A stretch of 64,000 bases of DNA from Alopecurus myosuroides (taxonomy: Eukaryota > Streptophyta > Magnoliopsida > Poales > Poaceae). A program made the position numbers and the translations under genes. Below, piece by piece: positions 43,957-53,709 of the stretch (within the stretch, counting starts at the first letter, position 1; each line of letters opens with the position of its first letter). The notes under the pieces were generated by a model. The model was not told the origin of the DNA and made no database searches. It was given only the letters and a program-made list of their open reading frames with translations. The DNA is taken from NCBI GenBank assembly GCA_028641055.1, contig CM054059.1:44714477-44778476 (forward strand), given 5' to 3'.

Positions 43957-44842
43957 TGTCGTGGTGGTGTCACGGCAGATGCCATGGGATGGCTAAAGAT
44001 GTGGGGACGAAGGACGCTGGAGGTGCTCGGGGAGGGATCACGCGACGAGTAGCCGCGTGAGGTACGAAGTAAACACTGCAAACAACACGATCTACCCAGG
44101 TTCAGGGCCCTCGTGAGGAGGTAAAACCCCTACTCCTGCCTTTCTCTATGTATTCTGGTGTCTCACCGAGTAGCCACAGTACAATGTTCTTGCTACCGAG
44201 TAGCCACTCTCCTCTCTACGTGATGAACTAGGTCAAGAATTAGGTCACCAAGTGTTCTAGAATGCGATCCCTTGTGCGATCCCTCACGCAGGAGGCGGCG
44301 GGGCACCTTATATACCCGGTGCCCAGCCGAATACGTCCAAACATGGACAAGTGTCGACATAGTGTGCACATCGTCCTTCTTCCGGGTTCCCGCTGACAGC
44401 TTTGGTTCCTAACCTTGGCTGTATCCGGAAAGTCGTTGGGCAAAACAAGGGGACAGACTGGTATCACTGTGCCAAACACAGACTGGGGCCCCCTTATCCT
44501 GCGACCGCCTGCTTCCATGCTGTCACTGTCAGGCAGGCCGGTCCCATGTGAACAGTAGTTCGAATACTGCCAAGTACGGACCCAGGATACGCGGGATCCT
44601 GTGTCAGAACGGCTCCTTTGACTTTCTGGCCCGAGTAGGTTCCCGCCAATTTTACTCGGGCCAACTCTTCTACTCGAAAGGACAGAACTTGATTGATATC
44701 TCCTTCTGGTCATCTTGAGGTGAGACCGAGTAGCAGTCGACCGGGTAGCAAGTACCGGGTAGGCGGCTACTCGACCAAACCTCTCTTCTGATAGTTGCTT
44801 TTACCACTTGCCTTTACCCTACTCGGGGGTAACCCCCCGACA
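43957..44842 (-). repeat. Element A 5' LTR
   Basis: 886 bp, TGTCGGGG to ACGACA on the minus strand, about five substitutions from the 3' LTR. TATATAAG at 44307-44314. Followed by target duplication GGAAT at 44843-44847. Confidence 0.95.
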
Positions 44843-46093
44843 GGAATAATGTGATAAGGTGATTAAATAGTTTAATCATAGTCTTATCATTTGTCTCGTC
44901 CCTAGGTATTGATTGGTATCGCGAAGTAATAGGAACTTAACAACCAACAGGTTCAGCACCTTTCTTTCATATAACTTGTAGGAATCAATATAGACGCCCA
45001 CGGTCCCGATGTTGATTATTGATTGGGAAATATTTCTTCAAATCATGTCTACTAGTTATCGAACATGTAGGGGTCACACACTTAAGGCGTCAAAGTCTGT
45101 TGTTTGCATTGGATTGGTCCGGAGGAGAGTAGGGTATCATTCGGGTAATTCCAACGTGATAGAATAAATATTTAAGAGAGATTATGAAGGACATGAGATG
45201 TCCACAGATTTTGGAAATATGTTTCTACATCAATAGGTAATGGTTGATGTCATAACGATATCATAGAAACAAGTCTGGTGTCAATCAGAGTCGTTTCGGG
45301 AAAGTTACTATAAGAGATAAATAATGTCGGGAATATGTTTCCGACATCGTTAGATAATATCGATGATCTTATCTATAAGGGTCACGGGGTTCCGAAAGAT
45401 AATTGTTGGGATTCTCCACAGGATTGATTACATCAAACTAGACGAACACACGTGCACGATAAAACTTTTGCCAAGGGCACGTATCATGCCTGATTTTTTC
45501 TTTATTTTCTTCTCAACTCCCGGTACAAGCTTCTGGTTAAAATGAGCACGCATATGCGTGTATATATAGTACCAATGCTACCACCTAGCCGACTCAAACT
45601 TGGCACCGACATGAACTGCTAGGCCATCCCCTAATCAGACTAGAACTCATATTTCCTAGTATATCACACGTGCCAACTAGTAAACTAGTACTACTAGTTG
45701 GACTAGGTTTGACATCACGTATAAAGATTTCCTAGTTAGACTCACACGGCAAGATTATTGCTAACAATCTCTCCCTGGTCTTAACTCGACTTTTCATATA
45801 TGGAAACAGTGCTGGAGGAGGGCAGATTTCCTCCTGTGAGCAAACCCTAATTTTCGGGGATGCCAGGTGGGGGCCATGCTCTCACAGAGTGCACTAGTTT
45901 TCCTTAGAAATATTTTCGAATTTATTTGAGAAATAAATGAGTGGGAAAAAAAAAAGAAAAAGGAAAAAAAGGGGAGGTGGTATTGGACTCCACAAGGGAG
46001 TCCAATCCGAAATCCCATAGGAGGGATGGTGCGGCCAAGGAGAGGAGGGAAAACCGACCCCCTCCCTTTGGCATGTCTCCTCCCTTGACCCAC

Positions 46094-46100
46094 TATATAA
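46094..46100 (+). promoter_or_regulatory. TATA box in the older LTR-like sequence
   Basis: CCACTATATAATCC, about 65 bases before the degenerate TCTAATTG repeat region. Supports plus-strand orientation of this LTR. Confidence 0.45.
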
Positions 46101-46164
46101 TCCCCACCTATTCTCTCTTTTAGACATACAATTGAGCCTTTGGCCTATCTCTTTCTCTAGAAGA

Positions 46165-46440
46165 ATAAGAGGACTAATTAGAACACTTCTAATTGAACTA
46201 GAGACGTCTCTAATAATTATAAGAACTAATTAAAGCTTCTAATTAGAACACTTCTAGTAGGATTAGAACCTCTCTAATAATTATAAGACTAATTAGATCC
46301 CTTCTAACTGGTTTAGAGATCTTCTAATTGGATTAGAGCATCCTCTAATAAGATTGGAGCTTCCTCTAATTGGATTAGAGCTTCTTCTAATTAGGATGAG
46401 CTGATCCTCTCCCGATTAGACCTAGCTCTAATCTCTCTCT
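46165..46440 (+). repeat. Degenerate short repeat (TCTAATTNGATTAGAG type)
   Basis: More than ten diverged copies of TCTAATT/AATTAGA-type words in about 275 bp, often as small palindromes. They lie in the transcribed leader of the LTR and could form RNA hairpins. Confidence 0.7.
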
Positions 46441-46794
46441 CATGTGTTGGGAACTTATCCACCTCAATTGCAATCATGCGGTGCCTAGTCTTGGACGGCG
46501 AAACGCTGCAGGATTTTGACAGCCGTATGTGTGAGAGCTCTCAGAGGGGTAACACGTGATACCCTAACTCTGCTAGATCCAGAAGGTGGAATACGGGGAA
46601 TCAGCAATAGTCTCACCGCTAGGCTTAGCCGTTGGACTCTTCATCAGGCATCACCGACACTGTCATCCACACTACTCACACGCTTCCTTTCGGTAACGAA
46701 TCAGATCTATCCAGGCCTTTACCTTCATAGTAGATCATGTGTGCTACGTAGGACGGAAAATTTTAAATTCTGCTACGTACACCAATAGGCCGGT

Positions 46795-47233
46795 CTATAA
46801 CCTTTCTTGGTTGCTGAAAATACCACGACTAGATGCAATATACGGATATTTTGAACTGAGATCCTTGTATATTTGACCATGAAAATTAGCATCGATGATG
46901 TTTTGGATAAATGGAGTATAAGAGAAGCTCCTATTTCTCCTAAAGGAGACCAAACAAATCTCTGTGAAAATGAATGAATCTATATTGATGGGCACATCCA
47001 AATGATAGTTCATGTGAGCCAAAAGTTCAATGGAAAAGTTCCTCTTATCTCCAATCTTTAGCACAAGGGACAGGGTTATGCATTGAGGGAAACAAACTTA
47101 GTTGTGTACCACTCGTTGGGACTCCAAGTACGAAGTGACGTAGTAAGCGAACTTTTTCCGCACAAGAGTAACTCGGGTTTTCATTATCGATCCTTAGGGA
47201 GTGAGCAACTTGTTTTTTCCTCCCCTCCAGCAA
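46795..47233 (-). pseudogene. Unrecognised broken ORF, probably transposon-derived
   Basis: Two overlapping minus-strand frames (47233-47045 and 47064-46795). The second reads HMNYHLDVPINIDSFIFTEI and YTPFIQNIIDANF. This resembles in style the unclassified proteins of grass LTR elements, but I cannot name a family. The frames are one base out of register, so if they belong together a frameshift lies near 47050. Confidence 0.3.
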
Positions 47234-47886
47234 TTCCTAGAAATTAGACATAATTGTTCTGTTCCAGTAACTCAAATGTGTGGTTATTAGGCACAAGGAC
47301 ATTTGAAAGAGATTCAAAACTAAATAAATTAAACTAAATTCAAAATAAATAGTTTGTGCTTTTTGGATTAATTAATATAAATAAAAGGTGCAACAAATTT
47401 AAGCGGACAATGTTTTTCTTATAATAAAAGATATATCGGGATTCATAGGTTCACTTGACATCTCTCTCATAAGTACGGTGGCACGAATATAGCATATGAA
47501 GACAAGATAAATGTTGATGCAACAATTATGTAATGTATGATGCCATATTTATGGGCATCACGTCCTAACATAGAGTTGATGCAACATAAATCTATAATAC
47601 TCCCTAAGCATGTGAGTTATTCGCATGCTCAGAATGAAGTGTAAACATAGTATTGTTTTAGGTACTATGACATGAAGTTGGATTATGTCATATGTTTTCC
47701 TTGAACTAGTCAAGATCCACCTTTTCTATTACTAGGAAGACTAAATGACATCGCATCCATTTGTCCCTAGCAAGGTAGATGTGAAAAAGGTAAAAACACT
47801 ATTAGTTGTCATATTTTCTGTCAGTTTATAGTTGCGAAAAATAAAAGTCGGTGTTTTTTACTATGCTACGGTTTGTGATAGTTTTT
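47234..47886. other. AT-rich stretch with no recognised feature
   Basis: No open frame of note, no terminal repeat or known motif seen. It is the sequence into which the Stowaway MITE inserted (at TA, 47887-47888). Confidence 0.5.
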
Positions 47887-48357
47887 TACTCCCTCCATGC
47901 TAAAATAAATACCGCTCAAATGGATGTATTCACTAGTAGAAAAACATCTATAGGTTTTTGGCTCTAGTCCCCATGAGTTTACCAACTGGGACCAGAGGGG
48001 GGTAGGGCAACGGTTCGCCTCGCCTAGAACGCCTTTAGTCTCGCGTCGTAACACGGCCCGGGACTAAAAGTCGCCTGGCAACCGTTCACGTCGCCTCGCA
48101 CCCTTTTAGTCCCAGGTCGTAACATGGCCCGGGACAAAAAGTCGTCGTGGCAACCATTCGCCAGGCCGGAGAGCATTTAGTCCCGGGTCGTATTACGGCC
48201 CAGGAATAAATGACCAAACCGTTTTCCTCCCGCGCTTCGGAAGTTGTTCCATCGTCGGGGAGGCAATAAAAACAGAGAAACGCGCCATTGCTACAGTACC
48301 GCGCGACCATCTCTTCTTCCTCTTGCTATCCTCTCTTCATTCTTCCACATTCTCCAC

Positions 48358-48584
48358 CATGGGATTAGAGATTATGAACGTGAACTCACATGGTCGGAAG
48401 ATCGAAGTCGCCTACACGAACGAGAGCATGAGGCTTCCGGCTTTTCTTGACCTCTTGAAGCAATGGCTTCGCGAGGATGGCGGGGTTTTCTTGGCCTTGA
48501 TCTTGAGTACACGGCCGATCAAAAACAAGTGACCATCATCCAAATTGCTCACAAGAGGCGTGTCCTTGTCTTCCAATGGGCAAG
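48358..48584 (+). pseudogene. Captured 3'-5' exonuclease (DEDD-type) exon fragment
   Basis: The frame from ATG 48358 reads NSHGRKIEVAYTNESMRLPA and FLDLLKQWLRED. After a one-base loss near 48495 (TTCTTGGCC where TTCTTGGGCC keeps the frame) it continues LDLEYTADQKQVTIIQIAHK and VLVFQWA to a splice-donor-like AAG|GTAATA at 48585. LDLEYT holds the D-x-E of motif Exo I of WRN-like exonucleases, and similar 'LGLDLEYT' proteins are common in grass genomes. Motifs II and III are missing, so it cannot be active. A host gene piece carried by the CACTA. Family from motif recognition only. Confidence 0.6.
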
Positions 48585-48599
48585 GTAATAATCACTCCG

Positions 48600-49035
48600 A
48601 TCGATCTTCTTCTCTCTTTCTCCTTTCTCATTTTTCTCCTTGATTGGATCGGAAAACTGTATAGGATAGCAACATGTACGTGTGTATCCATTTGTATTCA
48701 TATAGCAATGTGTATTGAAAATTCCAATTGTATTCATATAGCAATAATGTATTGGCCGAAATTGCATAGGAAATTGCATATTGGCGTATACATACCTAAA
48801 AAGTACACATATATATATTTAGCTGTCAGGTATGCGTACATTAAGTTATCGTATTGTAGGTATGTAAGGTATGTAGATATCTTAGGTATGTATACCCAAG
48901 GTACAGGTATCCGAGGTATCAAATGGTATATACCTGTACAAATTGAACAGTATTTCGTACAGGAGTATGTGCACCATGGAGCATCTGTTAATGTACGTAT
49001 ATATATATACAACATGTACGTGTGTATCCATTTGT
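48600..49035 (+). other. AT-rich interior of CACTA with diverged partial repeat copies
   Basis: Contains a partial copy (about 48935-48993) of the module GTACAAATTGAACAGTATTT...GGAGCATCTGTTAAT seen again at 49339-49392 and inverted at 51233-51287. No coding seen. Confidence 0.5.
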
Positions 49036-49038
49036 ATT

Positions 49039-49397
49039 CCAAATGGGGCACCTAGGAGCATGGGCACCAGAATCAAATAACGTAGACATCATGAATACCT
49101 TGGATATGTAGTACGTATATATTCCCCTAGGTATGCACATAGTAGGGTATACATACGTAAAAAATATATATATTTATACGTATATATATACATACCTGAC
49201 AGGTATGCGTACACTTGTGTATACGTATTCTAGGTATGTAAGGTATGTAGATAGTTTAGGTATATATGTATACCCAAGTGTATATATATAGGTAAACCCA
49301 AGGTATAGATATTCAAAGTATACACAATGTACACCTGTACAAATTGAACAGTATTTCGTACAGGACCATGGGCATCATGGAGCATCTGTTAATTTGC
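49039..49397 (+). repeat. Left arm of 0.36-kb inverted repeat pair inside CACTA
   Basis: Runs from CCAAATGGGGCACCTAGGAG to TTAATTTGCCTATA. Its reverse complement, diverged, lies at 51222-51615. Rich in palindromic GTATACATACC-type words. Confidence 0.7.
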
Positions 49398-49498
49398 CTA
49401 TATAGGAAGACCCAAGGTATAGATATTCAAGGTATACACAATGTACACCTGTACAAATTGAATAGTATTAAGTACAGAAGCATGATTGAACAGTATTT

Positions 49499-49588
49499 CG
49501 TATGCATGCAGAGCTACCACCCATGGTAGCCTATATATATATATGCAAAATAGCTGGCTACTATGGGTGGTAGCTCTGCATGCATATC
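49499..49588. repeat. Hairpin around a short TA run
   Basis: ATGCATGCAGAGCTACCACC and GGTGGTAGCTCTGCATGCAT form about 30-bp arms around CTATATATATATATG. A foldback element or a palindromic end of one. Confidence 0.7.
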
Positions 49589-49697
49589 TAGCCATTGGAT
49601 GATGTATAGAGAGCATAACGAGAACACATTTGTTTTCAACGGCCTTAACATTTTTCTAACGACATAAGCTCACGGTGTCACACCGAGAGAACAACCT

Positions 49698-50348
49698 CAT
49701 TGATTTTTTTGTAGCTAGGTGCATGCGAAACACCACGCTCGTCCTTTTTATTCTCTGCCATCTGTGCATGCATTACCGTAGAGATTGAAACTCATTACCG
49801 TAGAGAACTGAGGCTCATATGATTTTTCCCTCACCAACACCCCTCTGGCTCATTGATTTTTTTAGCTAGCTGCATGTGAAACGCCACCCTCATCCTTTTT
49901 ATTCTCTGCCATCCGTGCATGCATTACCGCAGAGATTGAATCTCATTACCGTAGAGAATTGAGGCTCATATGTTTTTTTCCTCACCAACACCCCTCTGGC
50001 TCATTGATTTTTTATATAGCTAGCTGCATGCGAAATACCACCCTCGTCCTTTTTATTATGTGCCATCTATGCATGCATTACCGTAGAGATTGAAGCTCAT
50101 TACCGTAGAGATTTGAGGCTCGTATGATTTTTCCCTCACCAACACCCCTCTGGCTCATTGATTTTTGTTGTACCTAGCTGCATGTGAAACACCACCCTCA
50201 TCTTTTTTATTCTCTGCAATCCGTGCATGCATTACCGTAGAGATTGAAGCTCATTACCTTAGAGAATTGAGGCTCAGATGATTTTTCCCTCACCAACACC
50301 CCTCTGGCTCATTGATTTTTTTGTATAGCTAGCTGCATGCGAAACACC
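49698..50348 (+). repeat. Tandem repeat, 151-154 bp period, four copies plus a partial
   Basis: Units start CATTGATTTTT at 49698, 49851, 50002, 50156 and 50310. Each contains GCATGCGAAACACCAC, CATGCATTACCGTAGAGATT and CCAACACCCCTCTGGCT. Copies differ at a few per cent. No coding. Confidence 0.9.
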
Positions 50349-50579
50349 AAAAAATGGATGTATTATGAGCGGAAAAAAATGAGAAGTAAAAGGCGGGAGA
50401 ACAAACAAATTATGGTTCTTGCCGCCAAAACAATATCATTGTAATCAAGCAACCTAGTCCACCGCTTTAAACATTTTTTTTCATGTTGTCTTTATTTTAC
50501 TCGCAGCCTGACTTTTTAAACCCAGCCACATGTTGTTTTCCCGCACGCGTCCTTGGCTCCGCACAAGATACTAGTAGAA

Positions 50580-50748
50580 AAAATAATGGTGCTCGTTTGA
50601 TGAAAAAAAAGTAAGTGCAGAATTGGATGCGTAGCAAAAAATAATTGTGCTCGTTTGATGGAAAAAAAAGTAAGTGCTGGATTGGATGTGTAGCAAAAAA
50701 TAATGGTGCTCGATTGATGAAAAAAAGTAAGTGCTGGATTGGATGCAG
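50580..50748 (+). repeat. Tandem repeat, 58-59 bp period, about 2.9 copies
   Basis: Units start AAAATAATGGTGCTCG at 50580, 50638 and 50697 and include AAGTAAGTGCTGGATTGGATG. Directly before it is CTAGTAGAAAAAA, like the CACTA terminus. Confidence 0.85.
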
Positions 50749-51158
50749 CGGCTAACTCGCTTAAGATTTCAGCACTCGGACGGACGGAGGGCACTTTTGA
50801 CACGGAAGAAAAAAGACATTAGTAATATGCAGGGGAAAACCAAAAACGACATTAGTAATATGCGGACGGAAGAAAAATGACACGGCTACTTCTATTAGAT
50901 TGGATAATAAAAAGAAAACTACTCTTTTGTTGTTTCTAGCTCGAGGCAAAACCACTACGCACTATTCCAAAAGATTCAAAAAAAATCTGTCAACACTGCG
51001 CGGAGCACAGACTGACACACTCGTCGTGAGGAGTTTTTCAAACTAACCACCATGGCATGCATGTAACGGATGGACATGACACCGTCAAACTCAAGGAACA
51101 CTATAGGATACATCCAAAAGCAATCAGATTGGATACTCTCTATATCCGTCGGTTCTCA

Positions 51159-51160
<2 letters not shown>

Positions 51161-51225
<65 letters not shown>
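51161..51225. repeat. TA microsatellite
   Basis: Uninterrupted AT dinucleotide run of 65 bases at the start of the right arm of the inverted repeat pair. Confidence 0.97.
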
Positions 51226-51227
<2 letters not shown>

Positions 51228-51615
51228 TAAATTAACAGATGCTCCATGGTGCCCATGCTCCTGTACAAAATACTGTTCAATTTGTACATGTGTACATTAT
51301 GGATACCTTGAATATCTAGAACTTGGGTTTGTATGACGTATATATACACTTGTGTATACATACCCAAGGTATCTACATACCTTACATACCTAGAATATGT
51401 ATACACAAGTGTACGCATACCTATCAGGTATGTATATATACGTATAAGTATATATACACTTTTTACGTATGTATACCCTACTATGTGCATACCTAAGGGA
51501 ATATATACGTACTACATACCCAAGGTTTACATAGCCGAGATATTCATGATGTCCACATACCTGAAATGTACGGTATTTGATACCGGTGCCCATGCTCCTA
51601 GGTGCCCCATTTGGG
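51222..51615 (-). repeat. Right arm of inverted repeat pair inside CACTA
   Basis: Starts TATAGGTAAATTAACAGATG against the TA microsatellite and ends AGGTGCCCCATTTGG. Inverse of 49039-49397, with substitutions and small indels. Confidence 0.7.
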
Positions 51616-51655
51616 CTTCCTATATAGGTAAATATATATATAAATAAATAAATTC

Positions 51656-52010
51656 AGCCTACTCCCGGATGTAGCTACACCCACATGTGTTTAGTATGAT
51701 GTATGTAATATCTATCATACCTGAGAGTATGTACGGGTAGTAAACAGTATATATTACTATTTCGGCAGTATATATACTACTTTTTATATAGTATGTGTCT
51801 TTTTTCTACATACTCCTTTTTATACGTACATATATACCGATATTTTGAATATATAGTGCAAACTACATGCTCACTTTTATAATTTTCACGTAACTTGTTT
51901 TGGAGTATCTTAGATATAGAGTATATGAACGTACTCATATCGAAAAGGTATGACACATAACTCCGTACGACAGTATATGAGACGTGGGTGTAGCTACACC
52001 CGGAAGTAGA
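51656..52010. repeat. Foldback element bordered by a TA microsatellite
   Basis: Imperfect inverted ends: CTACTCCCGGATGTAGCTAC near 51658 and GTAGCTACACCCGGAAGTAG near 51990. The interior is AT-rich with no coding. A 50-bp TA run (52022-52071) lies just outside its right end. Confidence 0.6.
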
Positions 52011-52019
52011 AACCATTTT

Positions 52020-52021
<2 letters not shown>

Positions 52022-52071
<50 letters not shown>
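52022..52071. repeat. TA microsatellite
   Basis: Uninterrupted AT run of 50 bases, adjoining the foldback element. Confidence 0.97.
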
Positions 52072-52074
<3 letters not shown>

Positions 52075-52590
52075 ATCGATCTGAGCAAGCTTAATGAAGC
52101 AATTGATGTATATGTGATGAAATTTCAGAAATTTAATTTGACACTCGAGCTATGTTAAAATATGGAGAAAGAGAAAAAATCTATCTGAAGATAATATAAT
52201 ATGTTGAAATGACTAACAATTTGGAGTAAATTATATACATATCGATCTATATATATAATTAATGATGGAAAATATAATATGTAAGGTGTCGATCATATAT
52301 ATTTGAACTTCTCTAATTTTTCTAATCTACTTAGACAATATCATTTGCCAATTTTCGATTTTACGGATATTCATTAAAATAAATAAAGCAACAAATTAAA
52401 TTAATTATTATTTAAATTAATTAATGATTATTTGAATTCAAGACTATTAATACTTATTTATTTATGTTTAACTAAATAATTTTTGCATTCACAAAATAAA
52501 GACGTGCGACATCATATCTTAAAGGTTAACAGGATTGACAACATACTATTGTCAGTAAAATATGATTTGTTTCTTAAAGTTGAGAGTGAA
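52072..52590. other. AT-rich interior of CACTA, nothing recognised
   Basis: No open frame, terminal repeat or known motif seen between the TA microsatellite and the 5S-like segment. Confidence 0.5.
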
Positions 52591-52657
52591 GGAACCCAGA
52601 AGTTAAGCGTTGTGAGAGTTGAGTAGTCTGAGGATGGGTGACCTCTTGGGAACTGTT
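52591..52657 (+). ncRNA. 5S-rRNA-derived segment in CACTA
   Basis: GAAGTTAAGCG-like A box (AGAAGTTAAGCGTTGTG) followed by GAGAGTTGAGTAGTCTGAGGATGGGTGACC-type sequence and TCTTGGGAA, in the order and near the spacing of eukaryotic 5S rRNA (A box, intermediate element, C box). The first 40 bases and the 3' end of 5S are not recognisable, so it is a derived fragment, not a gene. It keeps the internal control region that TFIIIA/TFIIIC recognise. It lies about 320 bp from the CACTA end. Confidence 0.65.
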
Positions 52658-53050
52658 AGTTCAGAGTAAAAAAAGAGTGGTTAGAGTTTTACAATAATTG
52701 AGATTAAGCGAGAATGATTAGAGATAGAAATAATAGAGACTAAATGAAAAGAAAAATCGGAAATAAAAAATAGAAATAAAAATATCGAGTCCCGGGTTGT
52801 ATTACCACCCGGGACTAAAAGTCCTGCCCCGGGAGCTCCCCGTGGGCTGCTCTCTAGTCGCGGCTCGTGGGCAGGCGGGACAAAAGGGGGGCCTCTAGTC
52901 CCGGATAAGTAGTCCCGGATTGCCATCCAGGACTATAGCCCCTTACAGCCCGGGACTAGAGGCCCGTTTTCTACTAGTGATTTAGCACTGAAATGTGACT
53001 AGATACATCCATTTGAGCGTCAGTTATTTTGAGAGGGAAGGGAGGGAGTA

Positions 53051-53246
53051 CGATTTCGTCCACGAGATGACAGCCACCGCACTTAGAGCATCTCCAGCCG
53101 TCCCCTCTCCCCACGATCCTCCCCAGGACCCATTTTTTCGTCGGCGCGCCGTTTTTTGCCCAGCCGAGCCCCCAGGATGCCAAATAGCACCGATTTGGGC
53201 CAAATTTTTGCCCGGAGAATCTAGGCCGAACCCAGCGCACCGGGAG
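53051..53246. repeat. Unclassified repeat with GAGCATCTCCAGCC motif
   Basis: AGAGCATCTCCAGCCGTCCCC at about 53086 is a motif seen at the ends of several grass MITE families (from memory). The matching far end is not found before the hAT-like MITE starts, so it is probably truncated or interrupted. No coding. Confidence 0.35.
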
Positions 53247-53709
53247 CAGGGCCGGCTCTGGCCCAGGGCAAGAGGGGCGACGGCCCGGGGCCCGGCCAAA
53301 GTAGGGGCCCATATTTGAGTACATAGTATATATAGGACAGACTATACATCATTAAAAAAAAGTAAAAACAATGCCCAATTACCCAAGAGTACAGCCACGC
53401 ACGAAGCCAAGGCAGGAACACTTCACGTGGTGTTCACGCTACGGCCTGCTCCAGGCCTGCTCCAGCCACACAAACGTAGACTCCACCCAGGCCACGGCCT
53501 GTTCGGCAGTCGGCGCGCCAGTTTGTCTCCTCATCTTCTCGAGGGAATCGCGCATCGGGCGTCTGGGCGCACGGAGACGGAGATATTTGATTCTTATATC
53601 ATTGTTTATGACTTTATAACATATGTATCTATTCGTATGATCAAAAAAAAAATTGTTGGGCCTATTGGTGAAGTTCGCCCCGGGGCCTTCAAAATTCTTG
53701 AGCCGGCCC
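53247..53709. mobile_element. hAT-like MITE, cut by element D
   Basis: Starts CAGGGCCGGCTCTGG at 53247 and ends GAGCCGGCCC(TG) at 53709-53711, imperfect terminal inverted repeats of the CAGGGCCGGC hAT type. The final TG coincides with the start of element D's LTR. The left 8-bp flank is ACCGGGAG; the right flank lies beyond element D, outside the window, so the duplication cannot be checked. Confidence 0.6.

Larger units (their letters stand above)
4907..44842 (-). mobile_element. Element A: Tat-lineage Ty3/gypsy retrotransposon with antisense ORF
   Basis: Two 886-bp LTRs (4907-5792 and 43957-44842) flank it, with 5-bp target duplication GGAAT at 4902-4906 and 44843-44847. Gag-pol reads on the minus strand in the order gag, protease, RT, two RNase H domains, integrase. 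A spliced ORF on the plus strand (6496-21497) lies between pol and the 3' LTR. This plan, the TGGCGCC primer site and the second RNase H are features of the Tat branch; maize Grande is a known case with an opposite-strand ORF in this place. Without inserted elements B (in the antisense ORF) and E (in gag) A would be about 15.2 kb. Lesions: stop at 25734-25736, one-base frameshift near 23478, stop at 20811 in the antisense ORF. The LTRs differ at 5 sites by my count. Confidence 0.92.
44848..46788 (+). mobile_element. Older LTR-like sequence, right part (solo LTR or 3' LTR, probably copia)
   Basis: Joins 4649-4906 when A is removed, about 2.2 kb in all. It has LTR features in plus orientation: TATATAA at 46094-46100, a downstream leader, then an end reading CTACGTAGGACGGAAAA...CTACGTACACCAATA near 46788, like the 3' ends of some Triticeae copia LTRs (from memory, not searched). 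No initiator-Met primer site follows, which fits a solo or 3' LTR. It contains a degenerate TCTAATTGGATTAGAG-type repeat at 46165-46440. No coding. Confidence 0.4.
47931..52979. mobile_element. Non-autonomous CACTA transposon, 5.05 kb
   Basis: Starts CACTAGTAGAAAA at 47931 and ends TTTTCTACTAGTG at 52979, with 3-bp target duplication ATT (47928-47930, 52980-52982). Both ends carry subterminal clusters of CGGGACTAAAAG / CTTTTAGTCCCG words (about 48020-48200 and 52790-52970), as expected for transposase binding in this superfamily. I see no transposase. The interior holds an exonuclease-like exon, tandem repeats, inverted repeats around TA microsatellites and a 5S-rRNA-like segment. Confidence 0.92.
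47889..53048. mobile_element. Stowaway MITE, split by the CACTA element
   Basis: Terminal CTCCCTCC at 47889-47896 and GGAGGGAG at 53041-53048, flanked by TA on both sides (47887-47888, 53049-53050), as for Stowaway/Mariner MITEs. Without the CACTA insertion it is about 108 bp and nearly palindromic: GCTCAAATGGATGTAT pairs with ATACATCCATTTGAGC. Confidence 0.85.

Noticed and set aside
49698..50348. CRISPR-like array
   Set aside because: Units are contiguous 153-bp repeats without unique spacers, in a plant genome.
51070..52088. ORFs rich in Tyr-Ile repeats
   Set aside because: Direct translations of TA microsatellites.
52591..52657. Functional 5S rRNA gene
   Set aside because: Only about the middle half is recognisable; the 5' end and 3' terminator region are missing.
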